In this document: in pieces, positions 9,022 through 16,986 of the stretch
How positions within the stretch are numbered: the stretch's first letter is position 1
Layout: each line of letters begins with the position of its first letter
DNA from: Gemmatimonadota bacterium
GTDB lineage: Bacteria; Gemmatimonadota; Gemmatimonadetes; Longimicrobiales; Gaopeijiaceae
DNA: 39,384 bases
NCBI GenBank assembly: GCA_003562075.1
Contig: PWWP01000263.1
Span: forward strand, 1 to 39,384
Direction: 5' to 3'
The notes under the pieces: model-generated
What the model was told of the DNA's origin: nothing
The model's input: only the letters and a program-made list of their open reading frames with translations
Databases searched by the model: none
Program-made: the position numbers and the translations under genes

Positions 9022-10290
9022 TCAGGAGGATCCGCTCCGGAAGGTGCGTTCATTGCCCGTGGCGTCCATGGCCTCGCCCAGCCTCTCCAGGGCCAGGATC
9101 CAGGCGGCGGTCCGGAGAGGGACCTCCCGCTCCCGGGACAGGGCCCGGACCTGTTGCGTCTGGTTGACCATCCGTTCCCGGAGGCGGGATCGAACGGTGG
9201 CTTCCGTCCAGCGATCCCCCTGCCGATTCTGCACCCACTCGTACCAGCTTACGGTGACGCCCCCGGCGTTGGCCAGGATGTCCGGTACCACTTTCACTCC
9301 CGCCTCGTCCAGGATCTCGTCCGCTGCAGAGGTGACGGGCCCGTTGGCGACCTCCACGATGGTTCGGGCCTGGATCCGGTCCGCATTCCCTTCGTGGATG
9401 GCTCCCTCCAACGCCGCCGGCACAAGGAGCTCCACCTCCAGTATCAGGAGCTCCTCCGGGTCATCCAGCTCGGACCCGGACGGGGGATCAGCCAGGCTTC
9501 CAGTCTCTGACTTGTGCTTCCGGAGAGCTGTGATGTCCAATCCCTCCGGATCGTGAACGGCTGCCGAGGAGTCGCTGACGGCCACGACCCGGTAGTTGTC
9601 ATCGGCCAGAGATTGGGCCAGTTGGGCGCCGGCATTACCGAATCCCTGAATGGCCACTCGGGGCTCTTCCGCTCCACCGGTCAGGGTGGCTCCCAGCTCC
9701 CGGATCACGTGCAAGGCTCCATCGGAGGTGGCGCTGCTGCGCCCCGGAATGCCACCCAGCGCCAGGGGTTTGCCGGTGATGACCGCCGGTACCGACCGTC
9801 GATGGATCTTGGCGTACTCATCCGCCATCCATCCCATGACCAACTCATTGGTGGCCACATCGGGGGCCGGGATGTCGGTGTCGGGACCAATGGCATCGGC
9901 TACGGCGGCGACATAGCCTCGGGAGAGGCGTTCCAGCTCGGCCATGGAGAGGGTCTTGGGATCGACTGTGACGCCGCCCTTCCCGCCGCCGAAGGGAAGG
10001 TCCATGATGGCGGTCTTGAAGGTCATCCAGTACGCCAGGGTGATGGTTTCATCCATGTCCACCCGGGGATGGAACCGAATTCCGCCCTTGGCCGGTCCGC
10101 GGGTTGAGTTGTGGCGGACGCGATAGCCGGGGAACACCTTCAGAGTCCCGTTGTCCATCCGGACGGGGATGGAAACCTTGAGGGAGGATCGGGGCTGGCT
10201 GAGTCGGGCCAGGGCTTCTTCCGAGATTCGAGCCTCGGGCCGGGCAGCGTCCAGGCGGCGTCCGGCATCGGCCAGGAGGGAGTCGCTCAA
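9022..10290 (-). CDS. gdhA: Glu/Leu/Phe/Val dehydrogenase family (glutamate dehydrogenase)
   Basis: A 422-residue enzyme of the hexameric Glu/Leu/Phe/Val dehydrogenase family, catalysing reversible oxidative deamination of glutamate to 2-oxoglutarate and ammonia. Visible motifs are the substrate lysines K68 (GPAKGGIRFHP) and K92 (MTFKTAIM), catalytic K104 (PFGGGKGGV) and D144 (PAPDVATNE). A Rossmann motif IQGFGNAG is followed by the acidic VAVSDSS; this Asp suggests NAD rather than NADP preference. Length about 420 fits the NAD-type glutamate dehydrogenases. The ATG follows AAGGAG five bases upstream. Leucine or phenylalanine dehydrogenase is less likely, being shorter. The divergent spacer upstream holds a three-helix inverted-repeat structure that would fall in its 5' leader. 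Confidence 0.92.
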   Translation of the reverse strand: MSDSLLADAGRRLDAARPEARISEEALARLSQPRSSLKVSIPVRMDNGTLKVFPGYRVRHNSTRGPAKGGIRFHPRVDMDETITLAYWMTFKTAIMDLPFGGGKGGVTVDPKTLSMAELERLSRGYVAAVADAIGPDTDIPAPDVATNELVMGWMADEYAKIHRRSVPAVITGKPLALGGIPGRSSATSDGALHVIRELGATLTGGAEEPRVAIQGFGNAGAQLAQSLADDNYRVVAVSDSSAAVHDPEGLDITALRKHKSETGSLADPPSGSELDDPEELLILEVELLVPAALEGAIHEGNADRIQARTIVEVANGPVTSAADEILDEAGVKVVPDILANAGGVTVSWYEWVQNRQGDRWTEATVRSRLRERMVNQTQQVRALSREREVPLRTAAWILALERLGEAMDATGNERTFRSGSS

Positions 10291-10360
10291 TGGGGCTCCT
10301 TTGTGGAGTGAGGAGAAGGCTCGGAGTGGATGGGCGTGCCTTTCTCAGATCCTTGCACCT

Positions 10361-10423
10361 TTCGGTTCGGAGGCTACGTTGCCTCCACCTGAGCCGCCCT
10401 GGCTCGTGAGCCGTCGAACCGAA
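10361..10423. other. three-helix inverted-repeat structure in the gdh/amidase spacer
   Basis: An outer 9-bp perfect stem (ttcggttcg 10361-10369 with cgaaccgaa 10415-10423) encloses two hairpins: gaggc-tacgtt-gcctc (10370-10385) and gagcc-gccct-ggctc (10391-10405). On paper this makes a compact three-way junction of 63 bases. It ends 22 bases before the amidase start and lies 71 bases before the gdh start, so it could be an RNA leader of either gene, or a cruciform or protein-binding site. No known riboswitch family was recognised. Confidence 0.45.
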
Positions 10424-10445
10424 TGCCTCTGGAGGACCTGGTCGT

Positions 10446-12110
10446 ATGGTGGACCCCTCACCCCCCCTCCTGTGCCGTTTCTTGAGCCTGCCGCGTGCTT
10501 TCCGAGGAGGGAAGGGTGCGCATGGATCCTGCCCCGATTTCCCCATTCGGCTGCTCTTCCTCCTCCTCCTGACCGGGACTCCTCTGGTGGCCTGTGCCAA
10601 CGCCACCCCGGATCCGGAGCCATTCCCCGTGGTGGAGGCATCCATTCGGGGGATCCAGGCGGCCATCATGGAAGGGCGGGCCACCTGCAGGGAGGTGGTG
10701 CAGGCCTACCTGGACCGGATCGAGGCCTACGACCAGCCTTCGGGGCTGGGGGCCATCAGCGAGGTGAACCCCCGGGCCTTGGAGGTGGCCGATTCACTGG
10801 ACGACGCCCTGGCCCGGGGAGAGCGGCTGGGCTCCCTCTTCTGCGCGCCGGTGCTGGTGAAGGACAACTTCGACACCTACGACCTCCCCACCACTGGCGG
10901 GTCCGTGGCGTTGGCCGGGAGCATCCCCCAGCAAGATGCCTTCATGGTCCAGCGGATCCGGGAGGAAGGCGGTGTGATCCTGGCCAAGACCAATATGGCC
11001 GAGTGGGCCTTCAGTCCCCGGCAGACCGTCTCTTCCTCCTACGGAGTCACGGCCAATGCGTATGCGCTGGACCGAACCCCGGCCGGATCCAGTGGGGGGA
11101 CGGCATCGGGAGTGGCTGCCTCCTTCGGTGTGGTGGGATTGGGGAGTGACACCGGGAATTCCATCCGGGGACCCAGCTCCCACCTGGCCCTGGTAGGGAT
11201 CCGCTCGACCCTGGGTCTCACCTCTCGGATGGGAGTGGTTCCCCTGGCCTTCGACCGGGATGTGGCGGGGCCCATGACCCGGAGCGTGGAGGATGCGGCC
11301 CGGGTCTTCAACGTGGTGGCGGGATATGATCGCCGGGACCCGTATACCGAAGCGGGAAGGGACCGAGTGGAGGACGACTACACCAGCTTTCTGGATGTGG
11401 ACGGATTGGAAGGGAAACGGATCGGGGTCCTGGAAGCCTTCGCCGATCCAGCCGAAGGGGACACGGCCGTCCTCGCTCGTTTCTCCCAGGCGCTAGAGGA
11501 TCTTCGGGAGGCAGGGGCCGAGTTGGTCCCCGGGTTTCAGGTGCCGGATCTGGAGGTTCTCCTGAGCGGAGGGGTTTTCTGCCGGCGGTTCCGCTACGAT
11601 ATGCACCAATACCTGCAGTCCCTGGGAGAGTCAGCCCCCATGACAGATGTGCTGGAGGTCCTGGAAACGGGGGCGTACGGAGCTGACGCTCAGGGAGGTC
11701 TGAATCGCTTCGCCGAAGGCCCCCTGGATGTTCATCCGGCCGACGGAGACCCGCCCTGTCCCGACTTCCACGAGCATGAAGGGCGGCAGGCCCTCCTGGT
11801 GGCGGTGACGGCGGCCATGGATGAGGCCCAGGTGGACGCTGTTGTCTTCCCCACCTGGAGCCATCCTCCTGCGCCCCTGGATCGGGCCAACGAGGAGTAC
11901 CGGGGTGACAATTCCCAGGGACTGGTTCCTGCGGCCGGCCTTCCGGCCATCACAGTTCCCATGGGCTTCACGTACGGAAACTTGCCGGCAGGGCTGCAGA
12001 TCATGGGGCGTCCCTGGAGCGAGGGGCTCCTCTTCCAGTTGGCCTACGCCTATGAGCAGGCCACACAGCATCGACGTCCTCCGGAACACTTCCCGCCCCT
12101 GGACCGGTAG
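10446..12110 (+). CDS. amidase-signature family lipoprotein
   Basis: A 554-residue amidase-signature enzyme that hydrolyses an amide bond. The Ser-cisSer-Lys triad is complete: K139 (VLVKDNFDT), cis-Ser S215 (AGSSGGTAS) and nucleophile S239 (GSDTGNSIR). The spacing (76 and 24 residues) agrees with fatty-acid amide hydrolase. Unusually the nucleophile motif reads GNS where most members have GGS. A hydrophobic stretch ending PLVAC (C50) followed by ANATPDPEP looks like a lipobox, so the enzyme is probably anchored on the envelope, as in extracytoplasmic amidases, and not the GatA tRNA enzyme. ATG 10446 has GGAGG ten bases upstream; a TTG at 10482 would give a more usual signal-peptide length. 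Substrate unknown. Confidence 0.88.
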   Translation: MVDPSPPLLCRFLSLPRAFRGGKGAHGSCPDFPIRLLFLLLLTGTPLVACANATPDPEPFPVVEASIRGIQAAIMEGRATCREVVQAYLDRIEAYDQPSGLGAISEVNPRALEVADSLDDALARGERLGSLFCAPVLVKDNFDTYDLPTTGGSVALAGSIPQQDAFMVQRIREEGGVILAKTNMAEWAFSPRQTVSSSYGVTANAYALDRTPAGSSGGTASGVAASFGVVGLGSDTGNSIRGPSSHLALVGIRSTLGLTSRMGVVPLAFDRDVAGPMTRSVEDAARVFNVVAGYDRRDPYTEAGRDRVEDDYTSFLDVDGLEGKRIGVLEAFADPAEGDTAVLARFSQALEDLREAGAELVPGFQVPDLEVLLSGGVFCRRFRYDMHQYLQSLGESAPMTDVLEVLETGAYGADAQGGLNRFAEGPLDVHPADGDPPCPDFHEHEGRQALLVAVTAAMDEAQVDAVVFPTWSHPPAPLDRANEEYRGDNSQGLVPAAGLPAITVPMGFTYGNLPAGLQIMGRPWSEGLLFQLAYAYEQATQHRRPPEHFPPLDR

Positions 12111-12163
12111 CCTGGCCCGGTGCCTCCCCCATTGGGTCCATCAGGCCTCTGGCAGCGGACTCC

Positions 12164-12204
12164 GGAGCCCCAGGGTCCGTGTCAGGGTTCAGGTCAGGGG
12201 CTCC
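12164..12204. terminator. possible hairpin terminator between convergent genes
   Basis: An 8-bp perfect inverted repeat (ggagcccc 12164-12171, ggggctcc 12197-12204) with a 25-base loop sits between the 3' ends of the amidase and the LysE-type gene. There is no T-run and the loop is long, so this is a weak call. Confidence 0.25.
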
Positions 12205-12222
12205 CGGGTCGGCAGGTCTGGT

Positions 12223-12891
12223 TCAGCGGGGGAGGTGGTTGTCCAGGTGCTCCGGAGCCTGGACCAGGGCGGCGAAATTTCCGGCCCAGCTCTGCCAGAT
12301 GAGGACGATCCCGGCCACCACCAGAACCGCACCGGCCCCCTGAAGGATCCGCCGGTACCAGGTGGGATTGAGTTGGCGGCGGCCGGTGGCCACGGCCCAG
12401 GCCAGGAGGATCATGACCCCCAGGAAGCAGCCCATGAAGGTGACCAGGAAACCGATCCCATGGATGGGGCCTACATTCCATCGATTGAGGAAGAGGGGGC
12501 CGCCCAGGAGGAACCAGAAAGCCCAGGGACTGGGTGAGAGGATTCCGAAGAGGAAGACCCGGGTGTAGTGGCCCATGTTCCGTCGTCGGACCGCGGCATG
12601 CATGTCAGCCGAATTTGCGCCTCGAGCCACCTTCCAGGCGATGACCAGGAGGACGGTGCCTCCCACCATTCCGACCCATCGGAGGGCTCCCTCCGGCATC
12701 CTTGCCAGGACCAGAACCGAGGCCAGCATGACGGGGAGTTCGGTGAGGATGGGAATCAGAGCTACCCGGATCCCCGGCCCCAGTCCCCGCTCCAAGGCGG
12801 TGGTGACCACCACGGTTGAAAAAGCACCGGGAATCATCCCGGCGAAGAGTCCCAGCACCACACCCATCAGAAGCGTGTCCATGGGTGCCAA
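12223..12891 (-). CDS. LysE-type translocator family membrane protein
   Basis: A 222-residue, roughly six-helix inner-membrane protein resembling the LysE/RhtB amino-acid exporter superfamily. The opening segment VVLGLFAGMIPGAFSTVV matches the family's first helix, though its usual PGP is PGA here. GILSPSPWAFWFLLGG resembles the central NP/SP-containing helix. Family members export amino acids or other small metabolites, but the cargo cannot be read from sequence. The start is ambiguous: TTG at 12891 is ten bases from a GGGGAGG site, whereas ATG at 12883 is 18-19 bases from it. Repeat copy 3 lies just upstream, between this gene and the same-strand membrane-protein gene. Confidence 0.75.
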   Translation of the reverse strand: MAPMDTLLMGVVLGLFAGMIPGAFSTVVVTTALERGLGPGIRVALIPILTELPVMLASVLVLARMPEGALRWVGMVGGTVLLVIAWKVARGANSADMHAAVRRRNMGHYTRVFLFGILSPSPWAFWFLLGGPLFLNRWNVGPIHGIGFLVTFMGCFLGVMILLAWAVATGRRQLNPTWYRRILQGAGAVLVVAGIVLIWQSWAGNFAALVQAPEHLDNHLPR

Positions 12892-12931
12892 AAGAAACCC
12901 GCCTCCCCCTTCCGCTCAAGGCCTGGCCGTT

Positions 12932-12998
12932 GGAAGGCGGTTGAAGAAGTAGAGGACGCTCCCAACGGTGGCACCCTGCACTTCTTCAACCGCCTTCC
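12932..12998. repeat. intergenic palindromic repeat, copy 3 (shortest, compensated)
   Basis: A 67-bp version: the left arm begins ggaaggcggttgaagaagt and the right arm is its exact 19-base complement. The interior keeps only the right-hand part of copies 1 and 2 (cgctcccaacggtggcacc). Compared with copies 1 and 2, the T-A pair at the sixth position of the aaggct arm is a G-C pair (G12939 with C12991), a two-sided change that keeps the stem. It lies between two co-directional minus-strand genes. Confidence 0.85.
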
Positions 12999-13081
12999 AG
13001 GTTCGATCCTCGTTGGGGTCGGTCAGATGGTAACGAGGTCCTGGTGATTCCCAGACGGGGAGAACCGTTCTCTGCAAAGAG

Positions 13082-14080
13082 TCACGCCGTTCCCCTGGAG
13101 GTGGCTTCCGTCGTGTGGCCTCGTTCTCCTTGCTCGAAATCCCGGGCCTTCCCAACCAACCTCTTGAACTCGTTGGAGACGGATTGGAGGCGCTCGTCCC
13201 AGACCGGATCCACCTCCAGGCCAGCGATGGCATGGTGGTACGTCAGGACGATGTAGGCCGTGGCGAAAGGCTCGAAGATGGCCCGGATGGTCAGTGAAGT
13301 CAGGAAGAAGACGGCAGCGATCATGACCACCTGGAACCAGATGGCGTTGAAGGCCAGGAGGATCAGGACGGCGGGGATCCCCAGGGCCAGGAGGAGGGCC
13401 AGGAAGAGGGCCCGTCCCAGGAGCCAAACCTTCACGGCCGTCATGAGGACGGGGGGATAGGCCTGGGCGTAGAGGATGAGTCCGTGACGAGCGCTTCGCC
13501 AGACATTCGGCTCGTCCCGAGCGATGGCGTAGGAGAGGATGGCCTGGTCCACGTAGGAGAGGGAGCGGTTCACGATGGCTGCCGCCCACCGGGCCACCTT
13601 GGTGGCACCTCCACCGAGGGGAAGCCAGTCCACCACGCGGACGAAGCGCCGGGTAAAGCGTTTCACCGTCCGGTCCACCATTCGGTCCAGGACGAAGAGG
13701 ATGCTCACGTCCCGGAAGTGGGTGGCGACCACTTCCCGTCCATAGGCGATCTGCCCCTTCCCCTGGGGGAGTTCTTCATCGACCAGGAGTTTGGTGATGA
13801 CGGCGATGTGGGCACCCTTCACCAGATAGAGGAAGTACCGGCGGGCAAACATGAGGATGCCGCCCGGACCAAAGACCGCCAGCAGGAGAAAGATCCCGCC
13901 GAGGATCTCCACTCTTGGACCAACGATGGCTGCCAGGCCGCCAAAGACCACGAGCCAGAGGACAGTCCCCAGGAAGAAGCCGCCATAGATGGCCAGGTTG
14001 AAGAAGAGGAAGGGCGTCGTCTTTGTGAGGAGCTTCACCGCCATCCGGAAGGGGGGAACACTCCGGGCTGCCTGGTTCAT
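13082..14080 (-). CDS. multi-pass membrane protein of unknown function
   Basis: A 332-residue protein. Hydrophobic segments lie at roughly 23-47, 48-78, 205-230, 230-255 and 255-280. A charged central region contains GQIAYGREVVATHFRDVSILFVLDRMVDRTVKRFTR. The hydrophobic segments surround a basic domain, and the tail is hydrophilic (VWDERLQSVSNEFKRLVGKARDF). I do not recognise a named family; it is not an obvious transporter, kinase or protease. The ATG has no clear Shine-Dalgarno; an internal ATG at MAVKLL is an alternative start. It lies 100 bp downstream of the CoA-disulfide-reductase-like gene on the same strand and could share its transcript. Confidence 0.7.
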   Translation of the reverse strand: MNQAARSVPPFRMAVKLLTKTTPFLFFNLAIYGGFFLGTVLWLVVFGGLAAIVGPRVEILGGIFLLLAVFGPGGILMFARRYFLYLVKGAHIAVITKLLVDEELPQGKGQIAYGREVVATHFRDVSILFVLDRMVDRTVKRFTRRFVRVVDWLPLGGGATKVARWAAAIVNRSLSYVDQAILSYAIARDEPNVWRSARHGLILYAQAYPPVLMTAVKVWLLGRALFLALLLALGIPAVLILLAFNAIWFQVVMIAAVFFLTSLTIRAIFEPFATAYIVLTYHHAIAGLEVDPVWDERLQSVSNEFKRLVGKARDFEQGERGHTTEATSRGTA

Positions 14081-14180
14081 CGTATGACTGTGGGTTCAGG
14101 GTGGGGTATTCGGACCGGCCCACCGGGCAAGGGGGACCGGGGTCAGCGGAGGATCGGGCCTGGAGCGGTCAGGAGGGTCC

Positions 14181-15542
14181 TCATCGAGCCTCCAACTTCT
14201 CAGAAGCCTTTCGGGCCGCGATGAGGACTGGATCCCACACCGGAGAGAAGGGAGGGGCGTAGGAGAGGTCCATTCCCTGGATCTCTCCCACCGTCATCTC
14301 ATTCCAGAGGCAGGTGGCCAGAACGTCGATGCGTTTGGCTGCCCCTTCCAGTCCCACGATCTGGGCGCCCAGGAGACGGCCCGTATCCTCTTCTGCGATG
14401 ATCTTGGTGCTCATCCGCCGTGCGCCGGGATAATAGTGGGCCCGGGTGGTGGACTGGACGACCACTGAGGTAAAACGAAATCCTGCCTCAGCGGCCTCTC
14501 GGCTGCTGAGTCCGGTCCGGGCCACCTCTACATCGCAGATCTTGGACACGGCCGTTCCCACAACACCCGGGAAGGTGGCGTATCCTCCTCCCAGGTTGAT
14601 GCCAGCCACCCGTCCCTGCTTGTTGGCGTGGGTTCCCAGGGCAATGGCCACGGGCTGATTGGATACGCGGTGGAAGGTCTCGATGCAGTCACCGGCCGCC
14701 CAGACGCCGTCCTGGTCGGTCCGCATGCGGATGTCGGTGAGGATCCCCCCGGTCTCGCCGATCCCGATCCCGGCATCCCGGGCCAACTCGGATCGAGGGC
14801 GTGTACCCAGTCCCAGGATGACCAGGTCGGCAGGGAGCGTTCCCTCGCCGGTCTGGACGCCCGTGACACGGCCGTTCTCTACCTGGAAGGCCTCCACCGG
14901 CTCCTCCAGGCGAAGCTGGACCCCGGCTCCCTTGAGGGCGTCAGCCACTCGTGCACCCATGTCCGGGTCAAGGGTGGTCATGGGCTGGGGCGCCTGTTCC
15001 ACCAGGGTGACGTTGATCCCCTGGAGCACCATGGCTTCAGCCATCTCGAGCCCGATGTAGCCACCGCCCACGACCACGGCCTCCCGGGGCTTCTCCTCCA
15101 CGGCAGCCAGGACGGCGGTCCCGTCGTTCAGAGTCTGGACTCCGTAGATTCCCTCGGCATCAATCCCCGGAATGGGAGGTCGGAGGGGTGCGGCGCCTGT
15201 GGCCACCACCAACTGGTCCCATCCCTGTCGGAAGGTTCGTCCCTCTTCCAGGTTTCGGACCTCCACTTCCTGGGCATCCAGGTCGATGCCCACGACCTCG
15301 TGGCGGATTCGGGCGTCGATCTGGTATTGGTCCCGGAAGGTTTCGGGACGGCGGGCAATGAGTTCATCCACTTCCTCCACCAGGCCCCCCACCAGGTAGG
15401 GGATGCCGCACGCCGCATACGAGGTGTAGTCACCCCGTTCGAAGGCGATGATCTCCAGTTCCTGGGCGGGCCTCCGCTTTCGCGCCTGGGATGCGGCGCT
15501 CATTCCGGCTGCGTCTCCGCCGATGACGACCATTCGTTCCAT
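14181..15542 (-). CDS. CoA-disulfide reductase / NADH oxidase-like flavoprotein
   Basis: A 453-residue FAD/NAD(P)-dependent pyridine nucleotide-disulfide oxidoreductase. FAD motif VVIGGDAAGMSAA starts at residue 5. Single redox cysteine C45 sits in SYAACGIPYLVGG, the hallmark of CoA-disulfide reductases and NADH oxidases/peroxidases. The NAD-binding VVVGGGYIGLEMAEA, the second FAD contact GVWAAGDC, and a dimerisation domain with ATFPGVVGTAVSKICDVEVARTGL follow. The start is set at ATG 15542, preceded by GGGAGG; an upstream extension of the frame is Pro/Arg/Ser-rich and not conserved-looking. Likely roles are thiol redox balance or reduction of CoA disulfide or polysulfide; the exact electron acceptor is not decidable. 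Cytoplasmic. Confidence 0.88.
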   Translation of the reverse strand: MERMVVIGGDAAGMSAASQARKRRPAQELEIIAFERGDYTSYAACGIPYLVGGLVEEVDELIARRPETFRDQYQIDARIRHEVVGIDLDAQEVEVRNLEEGRTFRQGWDQLVVATGAAPLRPPIPGIDAEGIYGVQTLNDGTAVLAAVEEKPREAVVVGGGYIGLEMAEAMVLQGINVTLVEQAPQPMTTLDPDMGARVADALKGAGVQLRLEEPVEAFQVENGRVTGVQTGEGTLPADLVILGLGTRPRSELARDAGIGIGETGGILTDIRMRTDQDGVWAAGDCIETFHRVSNQPVAIALGTHANKQGRVAGINLGGGYATFPGVVGTAVSKICDVEVARTGLSSREAAEAGFRFTSVVVQSTTRAHYYPGARRMSTKIIAEEDTGRLLGAQIVGLEGAAKRIDVLATCLWNEMTVGEIQGMDLSYAPPFSPVWDPVLIAARKASEKLEAR

Positions 15543-15747
15543 GATCCCTCCCGTTGAGTTCCAGGGGTCCGAGAGTAGGTCGGACGGCAGACCGGAGGCA
15601 AGGTCGAAGGGCAACCTGGACCGCCTGGCCAGGGGGAACGGGAAAGAGGACGGAGCCCATGGAGAAGAACCGGGTACCCCGGTCCAGAGAATGGCAGGTA
15701 CGCCGTGACCGCAACGTGATGGTGGCTGGGCGAGGGAGGGTAGTGGG

Positions 15748-16866
15748 ATGACGACAGACTGGACGGCCGTTCTGATCCCGGCAGGGCAGGTGGGGCTGGC
15801 GGTGGTGGGCGGGCTCCTGGTGCACTGGGTGGTTTTTGCCACCCTCCCGCGGCTGGGACGGGAAGGATCCGGGGACACCCTCGGCCTCTTTGCCGATCGA
15901 CTCCGCCGCCCATCTCTTCTGGTCTTCCCCCTCATGGGGATCCAGCTCGTCCTTCCCTCGGTGGAAGCTCTCCCTGATCCCGTTGGGCACCTCCTGACAC
16001 TGGCGGTCTACGGGGCCTTGATCTGGGTGGTCGTGGCCTTCCTGGGTGGCTTGGAAGCAGTTGTCCGGAGTCGACACGACGTGACGGTGGCCGACAATCT
16101 GGAGGCTCGGCGGGTCCATACCCAGATCTCCGTCATGACCCGGGCTCTCATGGTGGTGACGGTCATCGTGGGGACGGCGGCGGCCCTCATGACCTTCGAA
16201 CCCATCCGAGCGTTGGGCACGGCGATCCTGGCCTCGGCCGGTCTGGCCGGCCTCGTCATCGGGCTGGCAGCTCGCCCGGTTCTGGAAAACCTCATCGCCG
16301 GCCTTCAGATTGCCCTGACCCAGCCCATCCGGTTGGATGACGTGGTGGTCATCGATGGGGAGTGGGGGAGGATCGAAGAGATCACCGTCACCTACGTGGT
16401 GGTCCGGATCTGGGACCAGCGACGCCTCATCGTTCCCTTTTCTCGGATCATCGCCCAGCCCTTCCAGAACTGGACCCGACACTCCTCGGAGATCCTGGGG
16501 ACTGTCTTCATCCACACCGACTACACCGTCCCGGTGGAGGCGCTGCGAACGGAACTGGAAGCCGCGGTGAAGGAACGGGAGGAGTGGGACGAGCGGGTCT
16601 GCGTGCTACAGGTGACCGATGCTGGGCCCTCGACCATGGAGCTTCGGGCTCTGGTCAGCGCCCGGGATTCGGGCCAGGCATGGGACCTCCGGGTCCACCT
16701 CCGGGAGCGACTCCTGGAGTTCCTGCAGCGGGAATACCCGGAAAGCCTGCCACGGACCCGGGTGGAGCTGCCCATCGGCGAGGGCGTCTCCCCTGCCGGA
16801 GGGGGCAGCGACGATGGCCCGCCTGCGGCCACCGGGGTAGATTCGCTGGACCCTGGCCCATCCTGA
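15748..16866 (+). CDS. MscS-family mechanosensitive channel
   Basis: A 372-residue small-conductance mechanosensitive ion channel family protein. About four to five membrane helices are followed by the pore-lining helix and beta domain: ILASAGLAGLVIGLAARPVLENLIAG, LTQPIRLDDVVVIDGEWGRIEEITVTYVVVRIWDQRRLIVP, and SRIIAQPFQNWT, which are textbook MscS segments. The C-terminal alpha/beta domain ends in a disordered Pro/Gly tail. Family members release solutes on hypo-osmotic shock; more than three helices makes this a larger MscS-like variant. The ATG follows a GGGAGG-rich stretch. It is divergent from the CoA-disulfide-reductase-like gene across a 205-bp spacer. Confidence 0.93.
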   Translation: MTTDWTAVLIPAGQVGLAVVGGLLVHWVVFATLPRLGREGSGDTLGLFADRLRRPSLLVFPLMGIQLVLPSVEALPDPVGHLLTLAVYGALIWVVVAFLGGLEAVVRSRHDVTVADNLEARRVHTQISVMTRALMVVTVIVGTAAALMTFEPIRALGTAILASAGLAGLVIGLAARPVLENLIAGLQIALTQPIRLDDVVVIDGEWGRIEEITVTYVVVRIWDQRRLIVPFSRIIAQPFQNWTRHSSEILGTVFIHTDYTVPVEALRTELEAAVKEREEWDERVCVLQVTDAGPSTMELRALVSARDSGQAWDLRVHLRERLLEFLQREYPESLPRTRVELPIGEGVSPAGGGSDDGPPAATGVDSLDPGPS

Positions 16867-16986
16867 TGGCGGGCCGACTCCGGCCAACCCCCTCGTGTTT
16901 CTTCAGCCATGGAGACCTTCCATGATACCCCATCGAGTGCTTGCTGACCCATCGTTCTGGATCCCACTTGTCCGGTTCACCCGTTC

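Noticed and set aside
10151-11149. 332-residue frame running from gdh into the amidase
   Set aside because: It spans two well-supported genes in other frames, and its translation is Pro/Gly/Arg-rich shadow sequence.
14628-15557. 309-residue plus-strand frame opposite the CoA-disulfide-reductase-like gene
   Set aside because: Antisense of a gene with clear FAD and NAD motifs.
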